Of a stretch of 61,606 nt of DNA, positions 53,102-60,707 are shown piece after piece. Under the pieces are notes generated by a model. It worked only from the letters and a program-made list of their open reading frames with translations, made no database searches and was not told the origin of the DNA. Each line of letters starts with the position of its first letter. The first letter of the stretch is position 1. This stretch comes from Lawsonibacter sp. (GTDB taxonomy: Bacteria > Bacillota > Clostridia > Oscillospirales > Oscillospiraceae): the NCBI GenBank assembly GCA_022801435.1, contig JAAWSG010000006.1, forward strand, positions 1-61,606, given 5' to 3'. The translations under genes were made by a program, and so were the position numbers.

Positions 53102-53130
53102 CGGCCCGTCCGCAGAATACGGACGGGCCG
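53102..53130 (-). terminator. terminator of the 53139-54851 gene
   Basis: Perfect 11-bp stem cggcccgtccg/cggacgggccg (53102-53112/53120-53130). On the minus strand it is followed by gttttttag, a good U run; on the plus strand there is none. Confidence 0.85.
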
Positions 53131-53138
53131 GAAGCTTG

Positions 53139-54851
53139 TCAGGGCGCGGGCACATAGGGGGCCGGCGCACGGCGGGTAATGGTCAGACTGTACCCCTCCA
53201 GGAATGTGGTAAGCTCCCCCTCGGAGAGAACGGCGTGCTCAATGGTGACGGTGTCCCCCACGTTGAGGGTGACCGCCTCCCGGTTCTGAGCAGCGGAGAT
53301 GGAGTAGAAGACCTCCTCCCCCTCCAGGCGGATGAAATAGTAAGTGTTGCCCTCCAGGACGGCGGTGCGGATCTCTGCCACCTTGCCTGCGGCCTCCGTC
53401 TGGGGCAGCTGCTCGGTCTTGGTGATGCCCTTCTCGGCCAGCTGGCGGATATACTCCTGTTCGCACTGGGAGACGGTGGGACCCACAGTGACCACCTGAT
53501 ACTGGGCCACGTTGACCATGGCGTAGCTCTTGACCAGGTTGGTGGCGTCCTTCAGGGGGATGAAGTAGGTGGGCTCGCCGGAGATGTTCAGCAGCAGGGG
53601 GAAGGTGGCCCGGTAGCCCAGGTCCTGGACCACACCCTCGGCGGACAGCTGTGCGGCGGCCTCGGTAGCGCCGGGGGCGGAGTAGAAGTGGGTCTCCTTG
53701 GTCCGCATATTGCACAGCAGGAAGCCCAAGTTGGATTGGTCGGCGTTGGCGGAGGTGACCCCGGTGTAGACATATACATCGTCATTCATGGCGATATAGT
53801 TGTAACCTCTGGTGGTCTGGGTCACGTCCCGCTGGCCCAGAACGGAGTTGATGAAGCCGTTGACCAGGGTTCCGTGGTAGTCGTACTGCTGCATAATGAG
53901 CTCGGGGACGTAGAGGGTGTCCACCCAGTTGGGGACCTCCTCGTAGTATTGGCTCTCCCCGGTGATGGCGTCCACCAGCACCGCACCCTGGATGTCCACT
54001 CCGCCGAACAGGCCGATGCGCTTGACCACCCGGGGCGCGATCCACCAGGGATGGCCCTCCTCATCGATCTCAAACTCGGGGGTGGAGAACATCATGGTAG
54101 GGTACTGGAACCGCAGGTGGCGCATAATGTTCCGGTTCAGCGGCTCGGAGAAGGAGTACTTGATCCCCTCGCTCAGCCGGGTGACGGTGGCCTCCTGGGT
54201 GACCATGTCCACCACCACATAGGCGGGCAGACCCTCCCCCCGGTTGGTGAACCACTTAATCAGGTCGGCGTAGGCGATGGGGGCTACCCGGACGGGCCGG
54301 CCCTGGTAGTTGATCTGGGTGGAGTCGTTGGAGTATTCAAACTGGCTGACCATGTCGCTCAAGGTCCCCATCTGCCGGTCCCCCAGGTAGTTGGCCGAGT
54401 CCCGGTCCAGGGTGGGGATTTCATTGAAGGATATCTGCGCGACATCGGTGCTGAAATCCCCGACTTGAACGGTGAGCAGGTCCCGGTAGGCCGCCGCCCG
54501 GAAGATGGGCAGGGAGATGAGCTGGCCAATGACCGCCACGACCAGGATGGCGGAAAAGAGAATCAGCACCGGCAGACAGCTTTTTTTGACGAACAGGAGC
54601 CAGTCGATCAGCCGCTCCCTGGGGGCGCGCACCACGTTGTCCGAGGGGCGGGCGGACAGCAGGAAGACGGAAATCGAGTAGACGATGCACAGCAGGCCGA
54701 GAAAACTGTAAAAATCACTGGACTGGGGGTTGATGGCGGGCAGGGTCACATAAAAATAGACAAACCCCACCAGAGCGGTGACCAGAAGACTGACCAGCAG
54801 CCGCCCCACCCGTCCCATAGGCTTTCGGACGCCGTTTTTTTCTTTTTTCAA
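53139..54851 (-). CDS. large membrane protein of unknown function, 570 aa
   Basis: Three N-terminal membrane helices (about 15-37, 46-66, 90-113) are followed by a 450-residue extracytoplasmic part with repeats of YVVVDMVTQEATVTRL- and VLVDAITGESQYYEEV-like segments, where Asp-Met/Ala-x-Thr-Gly/Gln marks beta-hairpins as in PepSY-like folds. The end contains a small OB-like piece (about 480-560). I have no family name. It has its own promoter and terminator, so it is a single-gene unit. Confidence 0.7.
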   Translation of the reverse strand: MKKEKNGVRKPMGRVGRLLVSLLVTALVGFVYFYVTLPAINPQSSDFYSFLGLLCIVYSISVFLLSARPSDNVVRAPRERLIDWLLFVKKSCLPVLILFSAILVVAVIGQLISLPIFRAAAYRDLLTVQVGDFSTDVAQISFNEIPTLDRDSANYLGDRQMGTLSDMVSQFEYSNDSTQINYQGRPVRVAPIAYADLIKWFTNRGEGLPAYVVVDMVTQEATVTRLSEGIKYSFSEPLNRNIMRHLRFQYPTMMFSTPEFEIDEEGHPWWIAPRVVKRIGLFGGVDIQGAVLVDAITGESQYYEEVPNWVDTLYVPELIMQQYDYHGTLVNGFINSVLGQRDVTQTTRGYNYIAMNDDVYVYTGVTSANADQSNLGFLLCNMRTKETHFYSAPGATEAAAQLSAEGVVQDLGYRATFPLLLNISGEPTYFIPLKDATNLVKSYAMVNVAQYQVVTVGPTVSQCEQEYIRQLAEKGITKTEQLPQTEAAGKVAEIRTAVLEGNTYYFIRLEGEEVFYSISAAQNREAVTLNVGDTVTIEHAVLSEGELTTFLEGYSLTITRRAPAPYVPAP

Positions 54852-54916
54852 TTTGGAGACTCCTCTCTTTCATTAGCGGGCCCAAAAACCGTTCAGAGCG
54901 GCCCGCTGTCCCTTAT

Positions 54917-54945
54917 AGGATATACGCTTCCGCGGGAAAAAGCAA
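54917..54945 (-). promoter_or_regulatory. promoter of the 570-aa membrane protein gene
   Basis: Minus strand TTGCTT (54945-54940), 17 bp, TATCCT (54922-54917). A palindrome agcgggcc/ggcccgct lies in the leader (54873-54906 region) and may be regulatory. Confidence 0.65.
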
Positions 54946-55003
54946 TGAACAGACCATGAATTTTTTCCAGATGTGGAAGGAACTGGAATTTTCTGCAAAA
55001 CGG

Positions 55004-55678
55004 CTAATACAGCACCGCCATCTGCTGATAGCAAAGATCCGGTTCCTTCAAGATCAGGATGTCCGGCTCTGGAGGCTGGTCCGCGGTGTGGTACAGGAGA
55101 TTGTAGATGTGCAGCTGGTAGTACCAGGTCCGGTCATCATCGCCAGTCTTCCGCTCGTTCCAGAGGATGCGCCCGTATTGGCCGGGGGAGAGGACAAAGG
55201 CGGTCTCATTCAGGCAGTCCTTGCCGCACAGGGGGGAGGCCGGATCATGAAAATCCTGGTTGTGCCCCCGGCGGAAGGGCGCTCCGCAGCGATGCCCGTC
55301 GTAGAAAAAGGAGACGGCGATCCCCTCCGGGGCGGGGCGGAAGAGGAGGTTGGTCAGGCTCAGCTCCTCCACCCCGGAGAAGGTCTGGAGCTGGCTGCGC
55401 TCCATGAGGCGCAGGCGGTCCGCGAGGGTGTTTTGGACCTGTCCCGGGGAGAAGCCAAGCCGGGGCAGGGAGCGCTCCAGCCCCTGGCGCAGCATCTGGG
55501 CCGCGTCCAAAAAGCGCTCCCCCTGCTGGTAAAACCCGATCCGGTGGACGGCGGCGGCGCACTGGGGCGGGATATCCTGGAGCGGATAGGCCATGGGGAA
55601 CTGCCGCCGGACCTGGGCGCACCGCCCGCCCCGCTCCTGCTTGTCCCAGGTGAGGTCGATCCTCTGGATTACCAGCAT
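55004..55678 (-). CDS. conserved hypothetical protein, divergent from gltX
   Basis: 224 residues beginning MLVIQRIDLTWDKQERGGRC, with FPMAYPLQDIPPQCAAAVHR, LRQGLERSLPRLGFSPGQ, NLLFRPAPEGIAVSFFYDGH and DRTWYYQLHIYNLLYHTADQ. Coding is supported by codon bias, a good promoter and correct spacing, unlike the open frame that extends it antisense to gltX. No signal peptide. No family recognised; a few Cys and His suggest but do not prove metal binding. Confidence 0.65.
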   Translation of the reverse strand: MLVIQRIDLTWDKQERGGRCAQVRRQFPMAYPLQDIPPQCAAAVHRIGFYQQGERFLDAAQMLRQGLERSLPRLGFSPGQVQNTLADRLRLMERSQLQTFSGVEELSLTNLLFRPAPEGIAVSFFYDGHRCGAPFRRGHNQDFHDPASPLCGKDCLNETAFVLSPGQYGRILWNERKTGDDDRTWYYQLHIYNLLYHTADQPPEPDILILKEPDLCYQQMAVLY

Positions 55679-55711
55679 TCCGATCCCTGCTTTCCTGCTG
55701 TTATTGGGAAA

Positions 55712-55740
55712 AGGATACCACATCTCCGGAAATTTCTCAA
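55712..55740 (-). promoter_or_regulatory. promoter of the 224-aa hypothetical gene
   Basis: Minus strand TTGAGA (55740-55735), 17 bp, TATCCT (55717-55712). Its -35 lies only eight bases from the -35 of the gltX promoter, so the two are back to back. Confidence 0.7.
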
Positions 55741-55747
55741 GCAGCAC

Positions 55748-55776
55748 TTGCCAAACGGCGGGAGATTCCATATAAT
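55748..55776 (+). promoter_or_regulatory. promoter of gltX
   Basis: TTGCCA (55748-55753), 17 bp, TATAAT (55771-55776). Start near 55783, about 25 nt before the ATG, leaving no room for a T-box or other leader control. Confidence 0.85.
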
Positions 55777-55807
55777 AGGGGAAAGCTTTGTACGGGAGGA
55801 GAACAGC

Positions 55808-57292
55808 ATGACACTTGACAGGACGTATTTTGAGGAGATGGAGGCCAAAATCCCCAGAGGGAGGGTGCGCACCCGGTTTGCCCCCTCGCCCACGGGGTAC
55901 ATGCACGTGGGCAACCTGCGCACCGCCCTGTATACCTGGCTCATCGCACGGAACGCAGGGGGGACTTTTATCCTGCGCATCGAGGACACCGACCAGGGCC
56001 GGAAGGTGGAGGGGGCCACTGAGGTCATCTACCGCACCCTGGCGGAGTGCCGGCTGGACCACGATGAGGGACCCGATGTGGGCGGACCGGTGGCCCCCTA
56101 CATCCAGTCCGAGCGGCGGGACACCTATGGGAAGTACGCCCGCCTGCTGGTGGAGCGGGGACACGCCTACTACTGCTTCTGCGAAAAGACGGAGGAGGGG
56201 GAGGAGGGCGGCTTTGAGCGGGGAGAGGACCCCTGCCGCGCCCTGCCCCTGGAGGAGGCCCAGGCCCGGGTGGAGGCCGGGGAGCCCTATGTCATCCGCC
56301 AAAAAATTCCCCGGGAGGGGAACACCACCTTCCACGATGCCATTTTTGGGGACATCACAGTGGAGAACAAGACCCTGGATGACCAGGTGCTCATCAAGCG
56401 GGACGGAATGCCCACCTACAACTTCGCCAACGTCATTGACGACCACCTGATGGGCATCACCCATGTGGTCCGGGGGAGCGAGTACCTGTCCTCCGCACCC
56501 AAGTACAACCTGCTCTATGAGGGCTTCGGCTGGGAGGTCCCCACCTATGTCCACTGTTCCCCCGTCATGCGGGACGCCCAGAACAAGATGTCCAAGCGCC
56601 ACGGGGACCCCTCCTATGAGGATTTGAAGGACCAGGGCTTTTTGACGGAGGCCATTTTGAACTATGTGGCCCTGCTGGGCTGGTCCCCCCGGGGGGAGAT
56701 CGCGGAGCAGGAGGTCTTCTCCCTGGAGGAGCTGGCAAAGGTTTTCGACCTGGCGGGTATGTCCAAGTCCCCCGCCATCTTTGACCTGGAGAAGCTGACC
56801 CACTTCAACGCCCTCTACCTCCGGGCCATGTCCCCCGAGGCGTTCGCCAAGGCGGCGGAGCCTTATATCAGAAGCGCTGTAAAGGATGAAAACCTGTCAG
56901 CTTCCGAGATCGCCGCCCTCCTCCAGGCCCGGTGCGAGCGGCTCACAGATATCCCGGAGAAGGTGGAGTTTTTCCAAAATCTTCCCGAGTACAGCCCCGA
57001 GCTGTTTACCAACAAAAAGTCCAAGACCAACCCGGAGGTGTCCAAAGCCATGCTGGAGGCGGCCGTCCCCATGCTGGAGGGGCTGGACACCTGGAGCCAG
57101 GACGCCATTCACGACGGGCTGGTGGCGCTGGCGGAGCGGCTGGAGGTCAAAAACGCCACCCTCATGTGGCCGGTGCGCATCGCCGCCGCGGGCCAGGCGG
57201 TCACCCCCGGGGGCGCGGTGGAGATCTGCCGCATTTTGGGGAAAGAGGAGACCCTGCGCCGCCTCAAGCTGGGGCTGGAAAAATTGAAATAG
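55808..57292 (+). CDS. gltX: glutamyl-tRNA synthetase
   Basis: 494 residues. HIGH-type motif APSPTGYMHVGNLRTAL (about 24-40), FILRIEDTDQGR, and KMSKR in NKMSKRHGDP (about 258-267). It has the short insertion FERGEDPCR typical of Clostridia. In anaerobes lacking glutaminyl-tRNA synthetase such enzymes may also load tRNA-Gln, which is not decidable here. ATG 55808 follows gggaggag; the longer frame upstream is antisense to the hypothetical gene. A strong terminator follows. Confidence 0.95.
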   Translation: MTLDRTYFEEMEAKIPRGRVRTRFAPSPTGYMHVGNLRTALYTWLIARNAGGTFILRIEDTDQGRKVEGATEVIYRTLAECRLDHDEGPDVGGPVAPYIQSERRDTYGKYARLLVERGHAYYCFCEKTEEGEEGGFERGEDPCRALPLEEAQARVEAGEPYVIRQKIPREGNTTFHDAIFGDITVENKTLDDQVLIKRDGMPTYNFANVIDDHLMGITHVVRGSEYLSSAPKYNLLYEGFGWEVPTYVHCSPVMRDAQNKMSKRHGDPSYEDLKDQGFLTEAILNYVALLGWSPRGEIAEQEVFSLEELAKVFDLAGMSKSPAIFDLEKLTHFNALYLRAMSPEAFAKAAEPYIRSAVKDENLSASEIAALLQARCERLTDIPEKVEFFQNLPEYSPELFTNKKSKTNPEVSKAMLEAAVPMLEGLDTWSQDAIHDGLVALAERLEVKNATLMWPVRIAAAGQAVTPGGAVEICRILGKEETLRRLKLGLEKLK

Positions 57293-57308
57293 TCTGAAAA
57301 GAATACGA

Positions 57309-57345
57309 AAAGTGGGTGCAGCGGACTGCACCCACTTTCTTTATT
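57309..57345 (+). terminator. terminator of gltX
   Basis: Perfect 12-bp stem aaagtgggtgca/tgcacccacttt (57309-57320/57327-57338) then ctttatt. The following 57346-57461 contains nothing I recognise. Confidence 0.9.
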
Positions 57346-57461
57346 CGCGCAAACCTGCGTGCATACGCTCCACAAGCGCCGTCTGGAGCACTGCGGAGAA
57401 GGTGAGCTGCTGTGCTATGCGCTGGCAAGCTTGCGGCATCCCGGTCAAATCAGGGGGCCGC

Positions 57462-58571
57462 TTACCGCTCTCCCCACAGGTTCAGCTTGGTCCCCAGGCC
57501 CATACGTTGGGCATTCTGATAGACCTCAAACCCCCAGGCCACGTCCTCCACCGGCATACCGTCCATGATAAAGATGATTTTTTCCTGCTGGCTCCGGCGG
57601 CCCGGGACCTTTCCAGCGGCGATGTCTCCCAGCTCCAGGATATTCTCCCGGCGCACGGTCCCCGCCCGTTCCAGGTCCATCAGGTAGCCGCAGATGCCGC
57701 TGAGGTTGGCCGCAAAGCCGCCGGGCTCGTCCCGCAGCTCCTGGGCGTAGGCCTCGTACATCTTCCAGTTGTCCACCACGATGGAGGACTCCGACATCAG
57801 CCGCTCGCTCACGTCGGCGCTGGCGGGGAGGGTCAGCAGCACCCCGTCCTCCAGCCACGCGTCCTCGATTACGGGGGAGACCGCCCCGGAGGTGGCCACG
57901 TTGATGACATGGCTTCCCCGCACGGCCTGTTCCACGCTGTCCACGGCGCGGGCTTTTATGGAGTATGTACCCTCCAGCTCCTGGCAGTATGTTTGAGCGG
58001 ACTCCCGGTCCAGGTCGTAGACGCGGACCTCCCGGACCCCCTTCAGCACCGCCAGCAGAGCGGTCAGACAGGAGCGTCCAATGACCCCCGCGCCGATGAT
58101 GCCCAGCACGCTGGCGTCCTCCCGGGCGAGGTAGCGGGCTCCCACGGCGGGGATAGCCCCGGTGCGGGTGGCGCTGAGGGTGTTGGCCGACAGGAAGGCC
58201 AGGGGCGCGCCGGTATCCGCGTCATTGAGCACGGTGGTGAGGATGGAGCGGGGAAGACCCTTCTCCCGGTTGGCTAGGTTGGAGCCGTACCACTTCTCGC
58301 CGCACACGTTGAAACGGCCCCCCAGGTAGGCCACCAGCGCCATGAACCGGCGGTCGGGCCCCTTCTTGGGCATATTGGGGAAGGGGCTCTCCTTGGGGAA
58401 GTAAATTTTGATGCCGTGGGAGTTGTGGTTGGGGCTGCCCATCAGGTAGTCCCCCTGGCCCAGGAGGGAGAACACCTCGTCCATCACCTCGATGCAGCGC
58501 TCCATGTCTCCGGCCCCCGCCTTGACGGCCTCGGCCTCATTGAGAAAGAGAAAATCCAGACGTTCATCCAT
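57462..58571 (-). CDS. ornithine cyclodeaminase/mu-crystallin family protein (tyramine oxidase subunit B-like)
   Basis: 369 residues starting MDERLDFLFLNEAEAVKAGA. NAD-binding Rossmann motif GIIGAGVIGRSC (about 157-168) and the family segments FVALVAYLGG-like MALVAYLGGRF, VCGEKWYGSN and SATRTGAIPAVGA. Close relatives are annotated tyramine oxidase subunit B; the oxidase partner is not in this window. Substrate may be an amino acid or imine. ATG 58571 follows agggtg; a GTG nine bases earlier is possible. Confidence 0.8.
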   Translation of the reverse strand: MDERLDFLFLNEAEAVKAGAGDMERCIEVMDEVFSLLGQGDYLMGSPNHNSHGIKIYFPKESPFPNMPKKGPDRRFMALVAYLGGRFNVCGEKWYGSNLANREKGLPRSILTTVLNDADTGAPLAFLSANTLSATRTGAIPAVGARYLAREDASVLGIIGAGVIGRSCLTALLAVLKGVREVRVYDLDRESAQTYCQELEGTYSIKARAVDSVEQAVRGSHVINVATSGAVSPVIEDAWLEDGVLLTLPASADVSERLMSESSIVVDNWKMYEAYAQELRDEPGGFAANLSGICGYLMDLERAGTVRRENILELGDIAAGKVPGRRSQQEKIIFIMDGMPVEDVAWGFEVYQNAQRMGLGTKLNLWGER

Positions 58572-58646
58572 TTTTATCACCCTTAGATCATATTATTCAG
58601 GCTGTTATTCCTGTGCCGCTATCTTAGCCTTGGAATGCGGTCCCTG

Positions 58647-59495
58647 TCAACCCTCTTTTTCCCGCTGGTAGAGGTGCAGGTCGAAGCCCACCTGACACTC
58701 CAGCCGGTCCAGCTGCTCCAGCCGCGCCACGCCCTCCCTGGGGGTCTTCCAGGCGTAGGGAGTCATGCGAAAGAGGGCCATAATGTCCTCACCGCGCTCC
58801 AGATCAACTGTATAGCGAATCTCCCTTACAGTCCGCCAAATGAAGCCGCTGTAGTCCTCCCGCTTCACCGGATTCTCATAGGGCTGGGGGTAGAGGACCT
58901 GTTTCATCTCCCACAGGTGCCGGGCGGAGGGGACCGCGTAGCAGAACAGCCCGCCGGGGCGGAGGATGCGGGCAAACTCCTCTGCGGCCAGGGGGGAGAA
59001 GATGTTCACCAGCACGTCGGCCTGGGCGTCGGCGATGGGCAGGTGGTAGACCGACGCCGCGGCGAACTCCCCCTGGGGCAGGCGCTTCGCGGCCCGGCGG
59101 AGGGCGGCCCGGGACAGGTCCACTCCGGCGGCCTGGGGGGCAAGCTCCTCGGCGGTCAGGGCCTGAAAGAGCGCGGCGGTGTAGTACCCCTCCCCGCAGC
59201 CGCTGTCCACCAGGACGGGGTCGGGGAAGTTGACCGCGTACTCCGCCACCGCCTGGCACAGGGTGTCCCGTAGGGGAGCGTAATAGCCCCGGTCCAGAAA
59301 GGCGGCCCGGGCGGCCACCATCTTCCGGTCGTCCCCGGGGTCTCTGGAGTGCTTTTTGTTGGCGGGGAGCAGGTTGACATATCCGGCGGCGGCCCGGTCG
59401 AAGCTGTGGCGGTTGGGACAGACCCAGCGCGTCTCCTCCCGCTCCAGGGAGGCGGCGCACAGGGGACAGCAAAATAAGCTTTTCAATGAACTCAC
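58647..59495 (-). CDS. RlmA-like 23S rRNA (guanine-N1)-methyltransferase
   Basis: 282 residues. N-terminal zinc site CPLCAASLE and CPNRHSFD (about 10-32), then VNLLPANKKHSRDPGDD, the RlmA signature, and a Rossmann SAM site VDSGCGEGYYTAAL (about 95-108). RlmA(I)/(II) methylate G745 or G748 of 23S rRNA; which target applies is not clear. The GTG start at 59495 is seven bases after ggagg. Confidence 0.85.
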   Translation of the reverse strand: MSSLKSLFCCPLCAASLEREETRWVCPNRHSFDRAAAGYVNLLPANKKHSRDPGDDRKMVAARAAFLDRGYYAPLRDTLCQAVAEYAVNFPDPVLVDSGCGEGYYTAALFQALTAEELAPQAAGVDLSRAALRRAAKRLPQGEFAAASVYHLPIADAQADVLVNIFSPLAAEEFARILRPGGLFCYAVPSARHLWEMKQVLYPQPYENPVKREDYSGFIWRTVREIRYTVDLERGEDIMALFRMTPYAWKTPREGVARLEQLDRLECQVGFDLHLYQREKEG

Positions 59496-59507
59496 CTCAT
59501 GTCCTCC

Positions 59508-59536
59508 ATCATATCGGGGGACGGGAAAAAAGGCAA
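59508..59536 (-). promoter_or_regulatory. promoter of the RlmA-like gene
   Basis: Minus strand TTGCCT (59536-59531), 17 bp, TATGAT (59513-59508). Divergent to the nth promoter. Confidence 0.75.
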
Positions 59537-59556
59537 GGGGATTTTGTCAAAAACAC

Positions 59557-59585
59557 TCGAAATCTCCGCCGGGTTGTGGTAGAAT
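59557..59585 (+). promoter_or_regulatory. promoter of nth
   Basis: TCGAAA (59557-59562), 17 bp, TAGAAT (59580-59585). Moderate match, about 25 nt before the ATG. Confidence 0.5.
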
Positions 59586-59615
59586 GGAGAAAATACGTCC
59601 GTGAGGTGACCGAAC

Positions 59616-60263
59616 ATGAACAAGACCCCAGAGGATATCCGCGCCATTGTAGAGGAGCTGAAGGCGCTCTACCCGGAGGGCATCTGCTCCCTGGAGTACC
59701 AGAAGGACTATGAGCTGCTCTTCTCGGTCCGGCTGGCCGCCCAGTGTACCGACGAGCGGGTGAACAAGGTAACGCCCGCCCTATACAAGCGCTTTCCTAC
59801 CCTGGAGTCCCTGGCGGAGGCGGAAATTTCCGAGGTGGAGGAGTACATCCACTCCACCGGCTTTTTCCGGGCCAAGGCCAAGGACATCGTGCTGGCCTCC
59901 CAGATGCTGCTGCGGGACTACGGCGGGAAGGTCCCCAACACCATGGAGGATTTGTTAAAACTCCCCGGCGTGGGGAGGAAGACCGCCAACCTCATCCTGG
60001 GGGACGTGTACCACACCCCCGGCGTGGTGGTGGCGGACACCCACTGCATCCGCATCACCGGCCTGCTGGGGCTCACCGATGGGAGTAAGGACCCGGTCAA
60101 GGTGGAGCAGCAGCTTCGAAGGGTCCTGCCCCCGGAGGAGTCCAACGACTTCTGCCACCGGATGGTCCTCCACGGACGGGCGGTGTGTATCGCCCGGCGG
60201 CCCCAGTGTCAGAGCTGTACCCTGCGGCCCTGGTGCGATTATTTTGCGAAGAGCAGCGGCTGA
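59616..60263 (+). CDS. nth: endonuclease III
   Basis: Bifunctional DNA glycosylase/AP lyase for oxidised pyrimidines. 215 residues with the helix-hairpin-helix LPGVGRKTANLIL (Lys about 121), catalytic Asp in VVADTHCIR (about 139), and the [4Fe-4S] cysteines CIARRPQCQSCTLRPWC near the C-terminus, spaced C-x6-C-x2-C-x5-C. Normal length. Ribosome site gaggtgacc. Confidence 0.95.
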   Translation: MNKTPEDIRAIVEELKALYPEGICSLEYQKDYELLFSVRLAAQCTDERVNKVTPALYKRFPTLESLAEAEISEVEEYIHSTGFFRAKAKDIVLASQMLLRDYGGKVPNTMEDLLKLPGVGRKTANLILGDVYHTPGVVVADTHCIRITGLLGLTDGSKDPVKVEQQLRRVLPPEESNDFCHRMVLHGRAVCIARRPQCQSCTLRPWCDYFAKSSG

Positions 60264-60315
60264 CGGTCTCCTCTGGAAGGAGCGGTTATTTGAACATCCC
60301 CGGCATGGGAAAAAG

Positions 60316-60355
60316 AAGCCGCCCCTTCCGGTGACAAACCCGGGCGGGGCGGTTT
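60316..60355. terminator. hairpin downstream of nth
   Basis: aagccgcccc (60316-60325) pairs with ggggcggttt (60346-60355) with one G-U pair. A U run (cttcttttt) lies only on the minus-strand side, so it could end a leftward transcript; for nth it is a weak terminator. Confidence 0.45.
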
Positions 60356-60382
60356 ACGGCTATAAAGTTTTCCAAATAGCCC

Positions 60383-60411
60383 TTGCAATTTCTCCCGCTA
60401 TCGGTTAGAAT
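60383..60411 (+). promoter_or_regulatory. promoter of the edge HExxH-LRR protein
   Basis: TTGCAA (60383-60388), 17 bp, TAGAAT (60406-60411). Start near 60418, which leaves a leader of about 290 nt. Confidence 0.7.
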
Positions 60412-60417
60412 TACGGA

Positions 60418-60707
60418 TGGAAACATAGATGCGGCAGGCCGCAAGGCGCTGACAACACCCTGCGGCCCTGTACGAGTGACGCACCACTCAGCACAGCGAT
60501 TATATCGCACCATAGGCATTATAACCGGTTCGGCTCTGGATTTCAAGGCCGAACACGGATTTTGCTGTGCGTGCAGTTGAGAGCGGTGTTGAGTCATCAA
60601 AACTCGACACCGCTGTATGTTTCCAGCAAAATCCCCGGCCGGGGGACTGTCCCCCCGGCCGCCCTTCGGGGTTTTGTTGGAAATTTAACTTGAAAGGACA
60701 GAAACAG
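60418..60707 (+). other. long structured 5' leader of the edge gene (444-bp gene-free region 60264-60707)
   Basis: Strong stems: ttcggc/gccgaa (60529-60534/60548-60553), agcggtgttgagt/actcgacaccgct (about 60582-60594/60602-60614, one G-U) and a GC arm ccggccggggg/ccccccggccg near 60637-60662 enclosed by caaaatcccc/ggggttttg. These end 15 bases before the ribosome site. No riboswitch class that I know fits; open frames inside it on either strand lack ribosome sites. Confidence 0.45.

Noticed and set aside
54956-55807. An 284-codon N-terminal extension of gltX
   Set aside because: GltX family proteins start at the ATG at 55808, a promoter lies at 55748-55776, and the extension is antisense to the divergent hypothetical gene.
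60286-60600. Small open frames on both strands in the gene-free stretch after nth (60383-60580 plus, 60286-60600 minus)
   Set aside because: No ribosome sites, they overlap each other and the predicted promoter and leader; they may reflect a repeated intergenic sequence.
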